Source: Cyanobacterium stanieri LEGE 03274 (GTDB taxonomy: Bacteria > Cyanobacteriota > Cyanobacteriia > Cyanobacteriales > Cyanobacteriaceae). From it: DNA of 64,000 nucleotides. Position 1 is the first letter of the stretch; each line of letters begins with the position of its first letter. The DNA lies in the NCBI RefSeq assembly GCF_015207825.1, contig NZ_JADEWC010000012.1, positions 27,919 to 91,918 of the forward strand, written 5' to 3'. The notes under the pieces were generated by a model. That model was given only the letters and a program-made list of their open reading frames with translations. It ran no database searches and was not told the origin of the DNA. Both the position numbers and the translations under genes were made by a program. Shown piece by piece: positions 19,249 to 28,926 of the stretch.

Positions 19249-19269
19249 ATTCCAAAAGTCAGATAGCCT

Positions 19270-20289
<1,020 letters not shown>

Positions 20290-20409
20290 TTAATTATTTT
20301 AATGATCCCACAGAACTATATTTTCTTTCTCTAAGTTTCTTTAAGCTAGGAGTGATGTTTTTTAATATTTCTTCATCTGTACTAACGGCTTTAGCCCTCA
20401 TTTAAGGGA

Positions 20410-20832
20410 TTATGGCTCTAGTCGAGGCTCAAATTCAAATTTACCGTTTTCACAAGTTAAGGTTTGGATGAAAAAATCTTCCACTTGATTATCTTCCCCT
20501 GCTATTAATACCCTTGCCTGATGTCCTTTTTGCAGAATATAATCCCTATGGCACTGCTCATAAGCATAAATAATTAAAATATCTCCTTTCTCACATAACA
20601 AGGCCGCTCCCCCATTGGGGCATATTTCCCGACTCCCCCTAGTACCCGGAATGGCATAGGTTGTCCACCGTTGAGCATTATTCAAGTTCGCAATTTCCAC
20701 TTCTTCTAGGGGTAAGATACCCACCATTTCCATTAATTCTGGATCGATGGTAATACTACCCACATAATTAACATTTGCCTCCGTCACCCTCACTCGATGC
20801 AACTTGCCGTGCATTAACTTGATAGTTTTCAT
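20410..20832 (-). CDS. panD: aspartate 1-decarboxylase, beta-alanine for pantothenate/CoA
   Basis: Pyruvoyl enzyme that decarboxylates aspartate to beta-alanine. The ATG at 20832 gives [19 protein letters not shown], which aligns with the usual start; an upstream TTG at 20865 adds 11 residues unlike the family. Self-cleavage should fall at Gly25-Ser26 in [10 protein letters not shown], and conserved Tyr/Arg residues follow in [14 protein letters not shown]. At 140 residues it is slightly longer than the about 126 of E. coli because of the C-terminal tail [17 protein letters not shown]. Confidence 0.95.
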   Translation of the reverse strand: MKTIKLMHGKLHRVRVTEANVNYVGSITIDPELMEMVGILPLEEVEIANLNNAQRWTTYAIPGTRGSREICPNGGAALLCEKGDILIIYAYEQCHRDYILQKGHQARVLIAGEDNQVEDFFIQTLTCENGKFEFEPRLEP

Positions 20833-21563
20833 AAAAAATAGTGTAGATTTGATGTTGCCAACCAAAAATTATCCATAACTATGCTACATTGTCTCGACTA
20901 TCTTCCCAAATGCAATATCATTTTTTTCCATGGTTAAGGATTCTTTCTAGGTTTTAGTTACAATAACTGAAGAATATTTTTTAAGATAAACTTTACCAAA
21001 ATTTTATATACTTACGTATATTGATGATTGTGAAGATGATAAAAATTTATATTTTTTGATACTAGAAAAACTAAGCTAATAATTGACTTAAAAATATTAT
21101 ATATTAATGGCTTTTTTTTCACAGCTATAAAAAATGTAACCTCAGTTACAAGTTTTCCTGCTTTTTCGTTTTATCTAAGATATGGATTGTATGCTGATTT
21201 TAACGAGAGCCTAAGATAAAGAGACGCTCTAATAATTACTTTAAGGCGGTTTTAGGACTTTTAAAATTGAGGATGAATAATAATAGCTGTATTTAGTAGA
21301 ATATAACCTACACTACATATGTAGTAAGCCCTAAGCATTATTTCAATAGTCTTAAGTTTTTATATCAATAATTATTCATTCTGTATGGCTATTAAAATTC
21401 ATTTTTGTGACTCGATAGATCCGATGGTCTTGATTAAAATATGATGTGAATTATACTATTTTTAAGTTTATCAAAGTTTCATATAAAATGTGTTGACAAA
21501 ACCTTGCTACTTAGCTACGATAAATGGGTAAATGATAAGATTTATAATCTCAGAAAGTATATT
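20833..21563. other. 731-bp AT-rich region upstream of the PEP-CTERM gene
   Basis: No credible ORF. Visible structure: an imperfect hairpin AGAGC...GCTCT (about 21206-21229), a 14-bp perfect palindrome ACTACATATGTAGT (21312-21325), and a promoter at 21493-21521. The length and palindrome suggest regulatory sequence or an unrecognised small RNA. Confidence 0.5.
21493..21521 (+). promoter_or_regulatory. strong predicted sigma70 promoter of the PEP-CTERM gene
   Basis: TTGACA (21493-21498), 17-bp spacer, TACGAT (21516-21521). A transcript would start near 21528, downstream of the alternative start at 21504, which supports the ATG at 21564. Confidence 0.65.
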
Positions 21564-22328
21564 ATGAAAAAATCTACTCTATCAACCCTTTTAGTCGGTG
21601 GTTTGATTGCTCCCACTGCCATGATTGGGTTAACGGCTAGGGGCGCTGATGCCGCAGCCTTCTTCCAAATTGATGATTTTAATACAGCTAGAGGTGGAGC
21701 ACAGATTGGAACAAATCAAGGCGACTTTTCAACCATTGGAACTAACGGCGGAACACAAGTTTTTGAAGTAACTGCTGGAAATGGTACTCCCATTATTAAT
21801 AACCTCGGAAATTACAGAAAACTATCTTTAACTTCAGTTTCTGGTTTTGATAACGGCATATCTAGCTTTACAGTAGGTCCTGCTAGTCCCACTAGTTTAT
21901 CTTGGAGTAATCCAGCCAACGTACAAACTTCAGCAAGTGTTTTGTGGGATGCTAACGGTGCAGGATTAAACTTTAACGCGGCTCCCTTTGCAGGTATTGG
22001 TATAGATATTCTTAGTGTTGATTTGAATACTAGTGTGCAGTTTGTTTTAAGTGATGGTACAAACACTACATCTCTAGCTTTATCTGGTTTAAATGCTGGA
22101 AATGCTTTTTTTGCATTTGATAACTTTACCAATTCATCTAGCTTCAATTTTGGTAACATTACCAGTATCACGATGAATCTAACAGGACCAGCAGACGTGG
22201 ATGCAAGTTTTGATGCCTTGGGCTTTGTCGCCGTGCCTGAACCCGGTACCGTTGGTGGCTTGTTAGTGCTTGGTTTACTAGGGGCAGCAGGTGCTAAAAA
22301 GAGTTCCCGCAAAGCTGAACAAAACTAG
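21564..22328 (+). CDS. PEP-CTERM sorting domain protein, secreted
   Basis: The 254-residue exported protein has a signal peptide (residues 1 to about 31, ending GADAAA) and a C-terminal PEP-CTERM signal: VPEPGTVG, a hydrophobic helix LLVLGLLGAAGA, then basic KKSSRK. Such proteins are sorted by an exosortase-type system and often belong to exopolysaccharide or surface layers. The middle (about 35-220) is Asn/Thr/Ser-rich and probably beta-sheet. No function can be given beyond surface localisation. The chosen ATG lies about 36 bp past the predicted transcript start. Confidence 0.85.
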   Translation: MKKSTLSTLLVGGLIAPTAMIGLTARGADAAAFFQIDDFNTARGGAQIGTNQGDFSTIGTNGGTQVFEVTAGNGTPIINNLGNYRKLSLTSVSGFDNGISSFTVGPASPTSLSWSNPANVQTSASVLWDANGAGLNFNAAPFAGIGIDILSVDLNTSVQFVLSDGTNTTSLALSGLNAGNAFFAFDNFTNSSSFNFGNITSITMNLTGPADVDASFDALGFVAVPEPGTVGGLLVLGLLGAAGAKKSSRKAEQN

Positions 22329-22363
22329 ATACGATCAATTATTAAGCAGTGATTATAGAACCT

Positions 22364-22402
22364 AAAAACGTTGTCTGATTAGTCGGATGACGTTTTTATT
22401 TT
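22364..22402 (+). terminator. intrinsic terminator of the PEP-CTERM gene
   Basis: Arms AAAAACGT and ACGTTTTT enclose an 18-base loop and the 3' arm continues into ATTTT. It starts 36 bp after the stop. Confidence 0.65.
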
Positions 22403-22514
22403 GATGGGGGGTAAAGTCCCTTTACAGAAAGATAAAATTGTGGATAAATAAAGGATACAATCAATTATTACCATGCTAAGCTAAAAAACTTTAGCATCAT
22501 CATTTGTAAGTTTA

Positions 22515-22784
22515 ATGACTACTGAAACATATATTAATCATCCTACTTTTGGACTACTTTATCGATTGTGCCTCATTGAGAAACAGGAGGAATTGTTTAC
22601 TACCCTTTATGCTCAAAGGCTTTTTTTTCGTGTGAAGGTTGAACAACGGGAGACTTTTTTTGAGCCCCTGACGCGCTCTGAAGCGAGGTTATTAATGGAG
22701 AGTAAGTTAAGGGGTTTGAGGAGTAATGGAGATTGGAATGCTTATAAACAGTTAAATGAGATTTACCAGCGCACCTTCCAATAA
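22515..22784 (+). CDS. pipX: PipX, PII-interacting coactivator of NtcA
   Basis: Small cyanobacterial protein that swaps between the nitrogen sensor PII and the transcription factor NtcA, helping NtcA activate nitrogen genes when 2-oxoglutarate is high. The 89 residues match the family: NHPTFGLLYRLC (8-19), ELFTTLYAQRLFF (26-38), FEPLTRSEAR near 48-57, and two C-terminal helices ending YQRTF. The N-terminal part forms a Tudor-like domain. It is followed by an inverted two-hairpin repeat. Confidence 0.93.
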   Translation: MTTETYINHPTFGLLYRLCLIEKQEELFTTLYAQRLFFRVKVEQRETFFEPLTRSEARLLMESKLRGLRSNGDWNAYKQLNEIYQRTFQ

Positions 22785-22854
22785 GCATCAGTTGCTAGGA
22801 GAGGAATTGTAAATAATAATGATTTACCCACCATTTAATGGAATCAAATTAAAT

Positions 22855-22918
22855 AACCACCGTGTAATGAATTACACGGCTAACAGGTTATCGTTCGATA
22901 AATCGAACTAAGATTTGT
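22855..22918 (-). repeat. two-hairpin dispersed repeat, copy 5 (inverted)
   Basis: On the minus strand: hairpin 1 GTTCGATTTATCGAAC (22908-22893), hairpin 2 CCGTGTAATTCATTACACGG (22879-22860). Hairpin 1 has a C-G pair where the other copies have A-T, changed on both arms. Confidence 0.9.
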
Positions 22919-22954
22919 TTTTCTTAACATCTATTTTCAGTGCTCCTTAATTAT

Positions 22955-24862
22955 TTATGCCTGTTTTATATTGACTGATAAAGGAATCTCCTCAACCTTC
23001 GGTAATTTTTCCAAATTGAGGCGCGAAGAAGCAGTTACCCCCGATAAACGTTTCAATAATTGGGGACGAGGATCATGGAGAAGATAGATAATTTCGTCTC
23101 CTAACTTCCATTCCTCATTAGCTTGGATAATATCTAGCTTACCATTACGACGCACCAACAGGGGCAACAATTCCCCCGAGGTAATCAGGGCTTGAATATG
23201 TACTTGCTGAAAATCGATCGCCTCTCCTTTGCCCCTAATTACCGTTTTACCGAGCCTAAATAAACCATCCTGTAAATATTGATTCCAGATTTTAACGGGT
23301 AACTCATTGATAAAAGGTTGATTAATTTTTTGCTTATTTGCCTTGACATTATTATCATTTTGCTTAGGAAATACCGCCAACACCTTGGGGGGGGCAAACT
23401 CTTCGATCGCCCTTTGTGCAATCATTAAATTAACATCCCCATTATTAGTAAGCGCCACCAAAGTTCCCACGGAAGTAATACCAGCCTTTTCCATCACCTC
23501 AGGATCTAAACCGCTACTCTCAAACACAGGCAAACTCTCCTGTTTAGCCTTCTCACAAGCATCCTTATCCGTATCAATTAAAACCACCGATTCCCCTTGA
23601 TTTTGATAAATACGCCCAATTAAACGGCCCAGAGGATTACACCCCACAATCACTGCCCCCCCAGCATAGGAAGATTTGATTTTAAGTAAATTCGCCACCG
23701 CCCCTGCGCTCAAACCTTGGGCAAAAACCGTCATCATGATCGTTAAAAAAACTAACCCCTTAATAGAATCTCCCCCGTTAATACCATTTTGGGTTAACAA
23801 AATAGAGAACAAAGAAGCCACAGAAGCCGAGACAATTCCGCGGGGGGCAATCCATGCTAAAAAAATCTTTTGACGCCAATTAAGATCACTATTCCAAGTA
23901 CAAATTAAAATACTCAGGGGGCGAACCAAAAACATTAACACTAACACCGTTAAGACACTTCCCCACCCCAGGGCAAAAATACTATCAATGGATAAATCCG
24001 CCGCCAAGAGGATAAACAAAACCGATACACACAATACCGTTAACTGTCCTTTAAAACGCAGTAGTAACCTTTCTTCGGGAATACCAGACGCCCTCACCAC
24101 AATTCCCGCCGTCACCGTTGCCATTAATCCTGACTCACTGATGATCATCTGGGATAGTCCAAATGTACCCCATACCCCAGCCAAAACTACTAAATTTTTT
24201 AATTCTTCAGGGACAAAATTGGCGTTTTTTTGAAACGAGCCTAATAACCAACCACTGACACCCCCAATGATAGCCCCGATACCGAGGCGAAATAATAACC
24301 CCGTGATAATTTCGAGGGAATAGGCAGAGCTATTGAGAATGGTATCTAATACCACCACCGCTAAAATGGCGCCCACGGGATCGATTAAAACCCCTTCCCC
24401 TTCTAATAAGGTGGCTACGCGCTTATCTACGGCTACTTGTTTTAATAATGGGCCAACCACCGTAGGGCCTGTGACAACCACCAAGGATGCGTACAAGAAG
24501 GCGATTTCCCAGGGAAATTCTGCTAACCAGTGGGCGGCCATGCCACCACCGATAAAGGTTATTAATGTACCGATGGTGACGAGATTTCGTAAACTCCCGG
24601 AGACTTTATCTAGTTGTTTTAATTCTAGGTTTAAGCCTCCTTCAAATAAAATGATGGCTACGGCAAGGGCGACTAATACTTCTAATCCTACTCCTAAAAG
24701 TTCAGGTTCTAGTATTCCTAAACCATCTCTACCGAGTAACACTCCAAAGATGAGTAGGAAGACGATACTGGGTATTTTGAAGAATTCTCCCAATACTTGA
24801 GAACTGATCCCCGCAAATACGGTTATGATGATTAGTAGGGTTAGAGTGAAAGAGTCTTCCAT
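22955..24862 (-). CDS. cation:proton antiporter (CPA1/NhaP type) with C-terminal RCK domains
   Basis: The 635-residue membrane protein probably exchanges Na+ or K+ for H+. Residues 1-390 form about 12 hydrophobic segments with EGGLNLELKQL near 75, EGEGVLIDPVGAI near 155 (acidic transport residues) and APRGIVSASVASL near 340. A cytoplasmic RCK_N/TrkA-N nucleotide-binding domain follows (about 395-510, AVIVGCNPLGRLIG and VVLIDTD), then a TrkA-C domain (about 530-615). This layout suggests ligand-gated control of ion exchange. Ion specificity is not readable. Confidence 0.88.
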   Translation of the reverse strand: MEDSFTLTLLIIITVFAGISSQVLGEFFKIPSIVFLLIFGVLLGRDGLGILEPELLGVGLEVLVALAVAIILFEGGLNLELKQLDKVSGSLRNLVTIGTLITFIGGGMAAHWLAEFPWEIAFLYASLVVVTGPTVVGPLLKQVAVDKRVATLLEGEGVLIDPVGAILAVVVLDTILNSSAYSLEIITGLLFRLGIGAIIGGVSGWLLGSFQKNANFVPEELKNLVVLAGVWGTFGLSQMIISESGLMATVTAGIVVRASGIPEERLLLRFKGQLTVLCVSVLFILLAADLSIDSIFALGWGSVLTVLVLMFLVRPLSILICTWNSDLNWRQKIFLAWIAPRGIVSASVASLFSILLTQNGINGGDSIKGLVFLTIMMTVFAQGLSAGAVANLLKIKSSYAGGAVIVGCNPLGRLIGRIYQNQGESVVLIDTDKDACEKAKQESLPVFESSGLDPEVMEKAGITSVGTLVALTNNGDVNLMIAQRAIEEFAPPKVLAVFPKQNDNNVKANKQKINQPFINELPVKIWNQYLQDGLFRLGKTVIRGKGEAIDFQQVHIQALITSGELLPLLVRRNGKLDIIQANEEWKLGDEIIYLLHDPRPQLLKRLSGVTASSRLNLEKLPKVEEIPLSVNIKQA

Positions 24863-24983
24863 GATGTCAGAGGTTTAAATAATACGCCTTTGATTTTGCT
24901 AGTAATTTCTAGTCAAGTTACGATAATGTCTTATCCATGGTAGCTTAATTTCAACAATGATTGTCTTTGCCCTTGCTTTGCTC

Positions 24984-26177
24984 TTAACCCATCATGATTA
25001 ATTGACGCCTAAGGAGCGATCGCACCTCATCCAAGGTACAATTAACCTGAGAAAGAATGTCTTTAACGGTTAAATTTCGTTGAGGATTACCAGAGGCTAA
25101 CTTCATCACCTCAAATTCTTGGTCGTTGAGGGTAATGGGTTGATAGTTATAATCTAGTAAACTCTTACTTTCCCAACCTAACATACAGGGATTTAATTCA
25201 GGTTTAGCGGTTAATAATAATTGATCATCTTGCCATGTTTCTCGATTAAGAGGGGGTTTAGCAAGGAAAAATTCATAGTGGGTAACATTGGAAGGGTCTA
25301 ATAATTCTATCAAACGGTAACGCTCTTGGATCGTTAATTGTTTTACCCTTTCTCGTAAATCCTCGCTTTTAATTAACCTTTCTATTTGCCAAAAGTCACA
25401 GTTGGAAAAGTCCACAAACTCTAAGCCCGAAGTGTTAATAAACTCGAATAAACTATCGATATTATAATCAAATTCATTGGGGTGAACATACATATCGGCA
25501 AAACATTCATCCCGTTGATTTTCCAATGCCCAACGTTCCTTTTCCCGTTGTAATATACGGCTAGATTCTGGTAATCCTGCAAATAACTCCCTACCTACCG
25601 CCACACCATCTCGATAATCCCCTATTTTATCTCCTTGGATAAGGGCGATCGCCCTTTGCATCAACAAAATCTCCCATCTACCCAACTCCCCATAAACGAA
25701 GATATGAAATAATCCATCATCAGCCAACTTATCCGCCAAGGCTTGAATACCCACCACAGGATTAGGTAAATGATGTAATACCCCCACCGAATTAATAAAA
25801 TCAAAAGAGCCTTCCAACTCCCTTGCCCTCTCCAAATTAAACTGACGAAATTCAATATTTCCTTGAAAATCCTTTAAAACTCCCGACTTTTCCAACCTTT
25901 TTTGAGCCGTAGCCAAAGCATTTTCACTAATATCCACCGCCAAAATATCCGCCGTCGGATTATGTAAAACTAAATATTCGGTACTCGAACCCGTACCACA
26001 ACCAGCATCTAAAATTCTAACCTGTGGTTTATGGGGTTTTTTTCCCTTACAAAAATTGTACGCCGATTGATAATGCCATCGCCAATTATATCCAGGGGGT
26101 GGCTCATCCAAGAGAGGATCGGGGGGAAAAGGATAGGTATTATATAATTTTTGCACTGCGTTTCTAACTTCAGACAT
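24984..26177 (-). CDS. class I SAM-dependent methyltransferase, substrate unknown
   Basis: The 397-residue protein starts MSEVRNAVQKLYNTYPFPPDP, a segment common to a cyanobacterial methyltransferase group. The Rossmann domain (about 45-190) has motif I ILDAGCGTGSSTEYL and motif III/IV NSVGVLHHLPNP. Residues 200-397 form a family-specific region ending in a short predicted helical bundle (VKDILSQVNCTLDEVRSLL), possibly a winged helix. Small molecule or protein target not identifiable. Confidence 0.82.
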   Translation of the reverse strand: MSEVRNAVQKLYNTYPFPPDPLLDEPPPGYNWRWHYQSAYNFCKGKKPHKPQVRILDAGCGTGSSTEYLVLHNPTADILAVDISENALATAQKRLEKSGVLKDFQGNIEFRQFNLERARELEGSFDFINSVGVLHHLPNPVVGIQALADKLADDGLFHIFVYGELGRWEILLMQRAIALIQGDKIGDYRDGVAVGRELFAGLPESSRILQREKERWALENQRDECFADMYVHPNEFDYNIDSLFEFINTSGLEFVDFSNCDFWQIERLIKSEDLRERVKQLTIQERYRLIELLDPSNVTHYEFFLAKPPLNRETWQDDQLLLTAKPELNPCMLGWESKSLLDYNYQPITLNDQEFEVMKLASGNPQRNLTVKDILSQVNCTLDEVRSLLRRQLIMMG

Positions 26178-26494
26178 AACCTGTTGCTCATTAAAATAAA
26201 TAAACCATTAACAATTTACCATTGAGTTATGCCCAACTTGATTAATACTATCCCTCCCCCGAAAGATATTTACTCTATGGTACAAATTTTATGTAGATTT
26301 GTTACGAAAAATCCTTTTTTCATTGATATTTGCCTTGGAATAGCCTATTATGAGAGTGTGTTTTTAATAATAGAAATATGACCGTTAGCTTTTAAAAAAG
26401 TTTAGCCTCCCATTATATAACAAGCATAACATGAAACAGACCGAAAACGAAAAAAAGCCAAAAAATCAGTGATTTTTGTAACAAACATTAACAA
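26178..26494. other. 317-bp AT-rich spacer, nothing recognised
   Basis: Lies upstream of the methyltransferase gene and downstream of the phosphate-binding protein gene, both on the minus strand. No repeat, clear terminator or ORF was found. Confidence 0.5.
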
Positions 26495-27532
26495 TTAAAG
26501 CACCTCATCTAACTTAACCCCAATAGTAGAAACCCCCACAAATACCGAACCAGTGGTTTTTTCCCGTAAACGAGCTTGAGCTTTTTCATATACAGAAGAA
26601 GATAATTCAATTTGTCCGGCTTCCCGAATAAATACCGCATTATCCTCAGAGAGATAAAAATCAACAAAAGCCTTAACTTCAGGACGTTCTAAAGATGTTG
26701 TTTTCACATAAATAAATAATGGACGCGCAAGGGGTTGATAAATTCCAGCCTCCACATTCGCCACACTAGGTTCAATGCAACCATCACCACCATCATCAGC
26801 ATTTTCATTATCCAGCGCCACGGGTTTAAGCTCATCCAAATTTTCATCAAGATAAGACAAACCAAAATAACCTAACCCACCAACATCATTACTAACACCT
26901 TGAACAATGACATTATCATCCTCCGTAGCAGTAATATCCCCTCTACTCAAACCCTCCTCACCGTTAATGGCTTCGGTAAAATAATCAAAAGTACCTGAAT
27001 CAGTACCGGGGGCATATAAATTAAGCGGTACATTGGGGAAACCCTCCCTAACTTGACTCCAATTATTAACTACCCCTTGAGATTCTGGACTCCAGATAGT
27101 GCGCAATTCATTAGCAGTAAGACAAGCAGCCCAATCATTTTCCTTATTAACCACCATGGAAAGGGCATCAAATGCCACGGGTAATTCGATAAACTCCACT
27201 CCATTTTGATTACATTGCTCAATTTCCTCTGGTTTAATCGCCCGTGAAGCGTTGGAAATATCCGTTTCCCCTGCACAAAACTTGCTCAAGCCTCCTCCGC
27301 TGCCAGAAATACCAATGGCAATGCGCACGTTAGGATTATCAGTTTCAAATTCTTCACTGACTATCTCGGTAATAGGATAAACGGTGGATGAACCATCGAT
27401 AACAATATCACCAGTTAAACCGTTACTACTACTTACCGAAGAATTATTGGCGCATCCTGCCAATGCCGTAACCAACATAGAAGACATTAGTAAACTATTT
27501 CTTAATACTTTCTCTCTGGTAGTAATATTCAT
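26495..27532 (-). CDS. sphX: phosphate ABC transporter substrate-binding lipoprotein (PstS/SphX type)
   Basis: Periplasmic phosphate-binding protein that feeds the Pst permease. The ATG at 27532 gives a lipoprotein signal peptide with lipobox LAGC near residue 28, better placed than an upstream in-frame start at 27556. Phosphate-contact motifs: [11 protein letters not shown] (about 46), [22 protein letters not shown] (in parts, near 78-100), and [12 protein letters not shown] near 180. The family is SphX-like rather than E. coli PstS-like. It is divergent from the rest of the pst operon. Two Pho-box-like direct repeats lie 75-167 bp upstream. Confidence 0.9.
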   Translation of the reverse strand: MNITTREKVLRNSLLMSSMLVTALAGCANNSSVSSSNGLTGDIVIDGSSTVYPITEIVSEEFETDNPNVRIAIGISGSGGGLSKFCAGETDISNASRAIKPEEIEQCNQNGVEFIELPVAFDALSMVVNKENDWAACLTANELRTIWSPESQGVVNNWSQVREGFPNVPLNLYAPGTDSGTFDYFTEAINGEEGLSRGDITATEDDNVIVQGVSNDVGGLGYFGLSYLDENLDELKPVALDNENADDGGDGCIEPSVANVEAGIYQPLARPLFIYVKTTSLERPEVKAFVDFYLSEDNAVFIREAGQIELSSSVYEKAQARLREKTTGSVFVGVSTIGVKLDEVL

Positions 27533-27606
27533 AATATTTATTGTATTTATAAACACTTATTCAAATAATAATTACTCTTTAAATAAAGCATAAAAAACAA
27601 AATTAT

Positions 27607-27625
27607 AAATTAACAACAGGTTAAG
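27607..27625 (-). promoter_or_regulatory. Pho-box-like direct repeat, proximal
   Basis: On the minus strand reads CTTAACCT-GTT-GTTAATTT. Two octamers spaced by 3 bp fit the cyanobacterial SphR/PhoB box (CTTAACCT-like repeats). It lies about 75 bp upstream of the sphX ATG. Confidence 0.6.
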
Positions 27626-27680
27626 AAATTAAATCTATTATGTCCGTAAAATTACGTAATAGTCTTGTCTAAGAAGGTTT

Positions 27681-27699
27681 AAGTTAAGAGAAGATTAAG
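27681..27699 (-). promoter_or_regulatory. Pho-box-like direct repeat, distal
   Basis: On the minus strand reads CTTAATCT-TCT-CTTAACTT, again 8-3-8. It lies between the divergent sphX gene and the pst operon and could serve either direction. Confidence 0.6.
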
Positions 27700-27777
27700 A
27701 CAAAAAAAGTTGAAAATAAGAGGTTTATTTTTTACAATAAATATGACGTAAATAAATGAGCAGTTCTGCTAAATGAT

Positions 27778-28926
27778 ATGCCCCCTAAATTAGATATTCT
27801 GGAGAGGAAAAATATTCTAGCTGAGTTACCCCTTGATAACTATCGGGTTGAAGTTGATGTTTTAACTAGCTTAGTGGAAAGTCATCTTTTAGCCAATCCT
27901 ACTCTTTCTGGGTTTTTTGTCATAGAAGATAGGGAAATTTTAGGGGTTGTACCTAGACAAAAATTTTTTGAGATTATGAGTAGGGAATATGCTAGGGATA
28001 TATACGCAAAACGACCTATTAAATTATTTTTGAATAACTATGATTATCAATCTCTAAAAATAGATATTTTTACGGGTATAAATGAAGCGGTGCAAAAGGC
28101 TTTGAGTCGTCCTCCAAAACAAATTTATAGTCCTATTGTAGTGATAGAAAATGGAAAAGAAGTGGGGATGTTGGAGTTAAGTTCATTAATTTTGGCTCAG
28201 GCTCAGATGTTTTCTAATATTAATGAAAAATTAACAAGTCAAGAAAAAGATTTGAGAAAATATGCTAGAAAAATAGAGAAAGAAAAAGAGAAGGTTAAGG
28301 AATATTCTCAGCAATTAGAAGAACAACAGGCTAATTTGAAAACTAGCAATAGTTTATTGAAAACTCAAACTCAAAGGCTAGAGCAACAGAAGGAGGAGTT
28401 GTCGAAACAAAGTAAAGAAATAAGTTTATTAAATCAAAGTTTTAATGAGCTAGGGGCTTTACTTTCTAAGAAGGGAAAAACTACTTTTAGTTCTTTGGAA
28501 AATAGTATTAAATCTATTATTGAATTTACTACAGAAGTAGGTCAAGTTTGTGATAGTTTTAGGGAAAAATTTAAGGGAATTGATCGGAGTACGTTTTTAA
28601 TTGAAAGAATTAGTAAAAAGGTAGATAATTTGTCTCAACAAGTATCAATTATTTCAGCTAATTTACCTGCGGATAATAGTCGTTCTAGTTCTTTTAATGT
28701 TATTGCTAGTGAGATTGCTAGTTTAGGAAGTCAGATTAATGAGGCAAATACAACTATTAATAGTATGGCACAGCAGTTAAAGCCAGAAATTAAGTTTTTG
28801 GTTAAAATTTCGGAGAAAAATAAAACCGTAGTTAAGAAATTAGAACGGGATTCTATGGGAACACAATCAGCGTTAAGTGCTTTAGAAAATTTAATTGAAA
28901 AGGGGACAGATGATCAAGGAAATTAA
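27778..28926 (+). CDS. soluble CBS-like / degenerate chemoreceptor-signalling protein in the pst operon
   Basis: The 382-residue protein has no signal peptide or membrane segment. Residues about 15-150 look like an atypical CBS-pair domain (LSGFFVIEDREILGVVPRQ and YSPIVVIENGKEVGMLEL). Residues 150-230 are a long charged coiled coil. Residues 235-382 follow the pattern of an MCP signalling hairpin, best seen in SFNVIASEIASLGSQINEA, which lines up with FAVVAEEVRxLA of receptors. The usual tip (LALNAAIEAARAG) is replaced by SQQVSIISANLPAD, so CheA/CheW binding is doubtful. It is first in the operon and overlaps the permease gene by 17 bp. No PhoU gene is present. Role inferred: sensing or gating of phosphate uptake. 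Confidence 0.65.
   Translation: MPPKLDILERKNILAELPLDNYRVEVDVLTSLVESHLLANPTLSGFFVIEDREILGVVPRQKFFEIMSREYARDIYAKRPIKLFLNNYDYQSLKIDIFTGINEAVQKALSRPPKQIYSPIVVIENGKEVGMLELSSLILAQAQMFSNINEKLTSQEKDLRKYARKIEKEKEKVKEYSQQLEEQQANLKTSNSLLKTQTQRLEQQKEELSKQSKEISLLNQSFNELGALLSKKGKTTFSSLENSIKSIIEFTTEVGQVCDSFREKFKGIDRSTFLIERISKKVDNLSQQVSIISANLPADNSRSSSFNVIASEIASLGSQINEANTTINSMAQQLKPEIKFLVKISEKNKTVVKKLERDSMGTQSALSALENLIEKGTDDQGN

Larger units (their letters stand above)
18937..19269. other. convergent spacer gltD/por holding nested repeats and a hairpin
   Basis: Order: left flank of the two-hairpin repeat (18943-18986), an about 135-bp segment containing dispersed repeat B (19041-19120), two-hairpin repeat copy 4 (19117-19181), then a GGTGGGC hairpin (19232-19248) between the two convergent genes. 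Confidence 0.75.

Noticed and set aside
21812..22312. 166-codon minus-strand frame opposite the PEP-CTERM gene
   Set aside because: Antisense of a gene with a clear signal peptide, promoter, terminator and sorting motif.
24333..24800. 155-codon plus-strand frame opposite the antiporter gene
   Set aside because: It is the antisense shadow of a well-supported membrane protein gene; Ser/Thr/Asn-rich composition is typical of such shadows.
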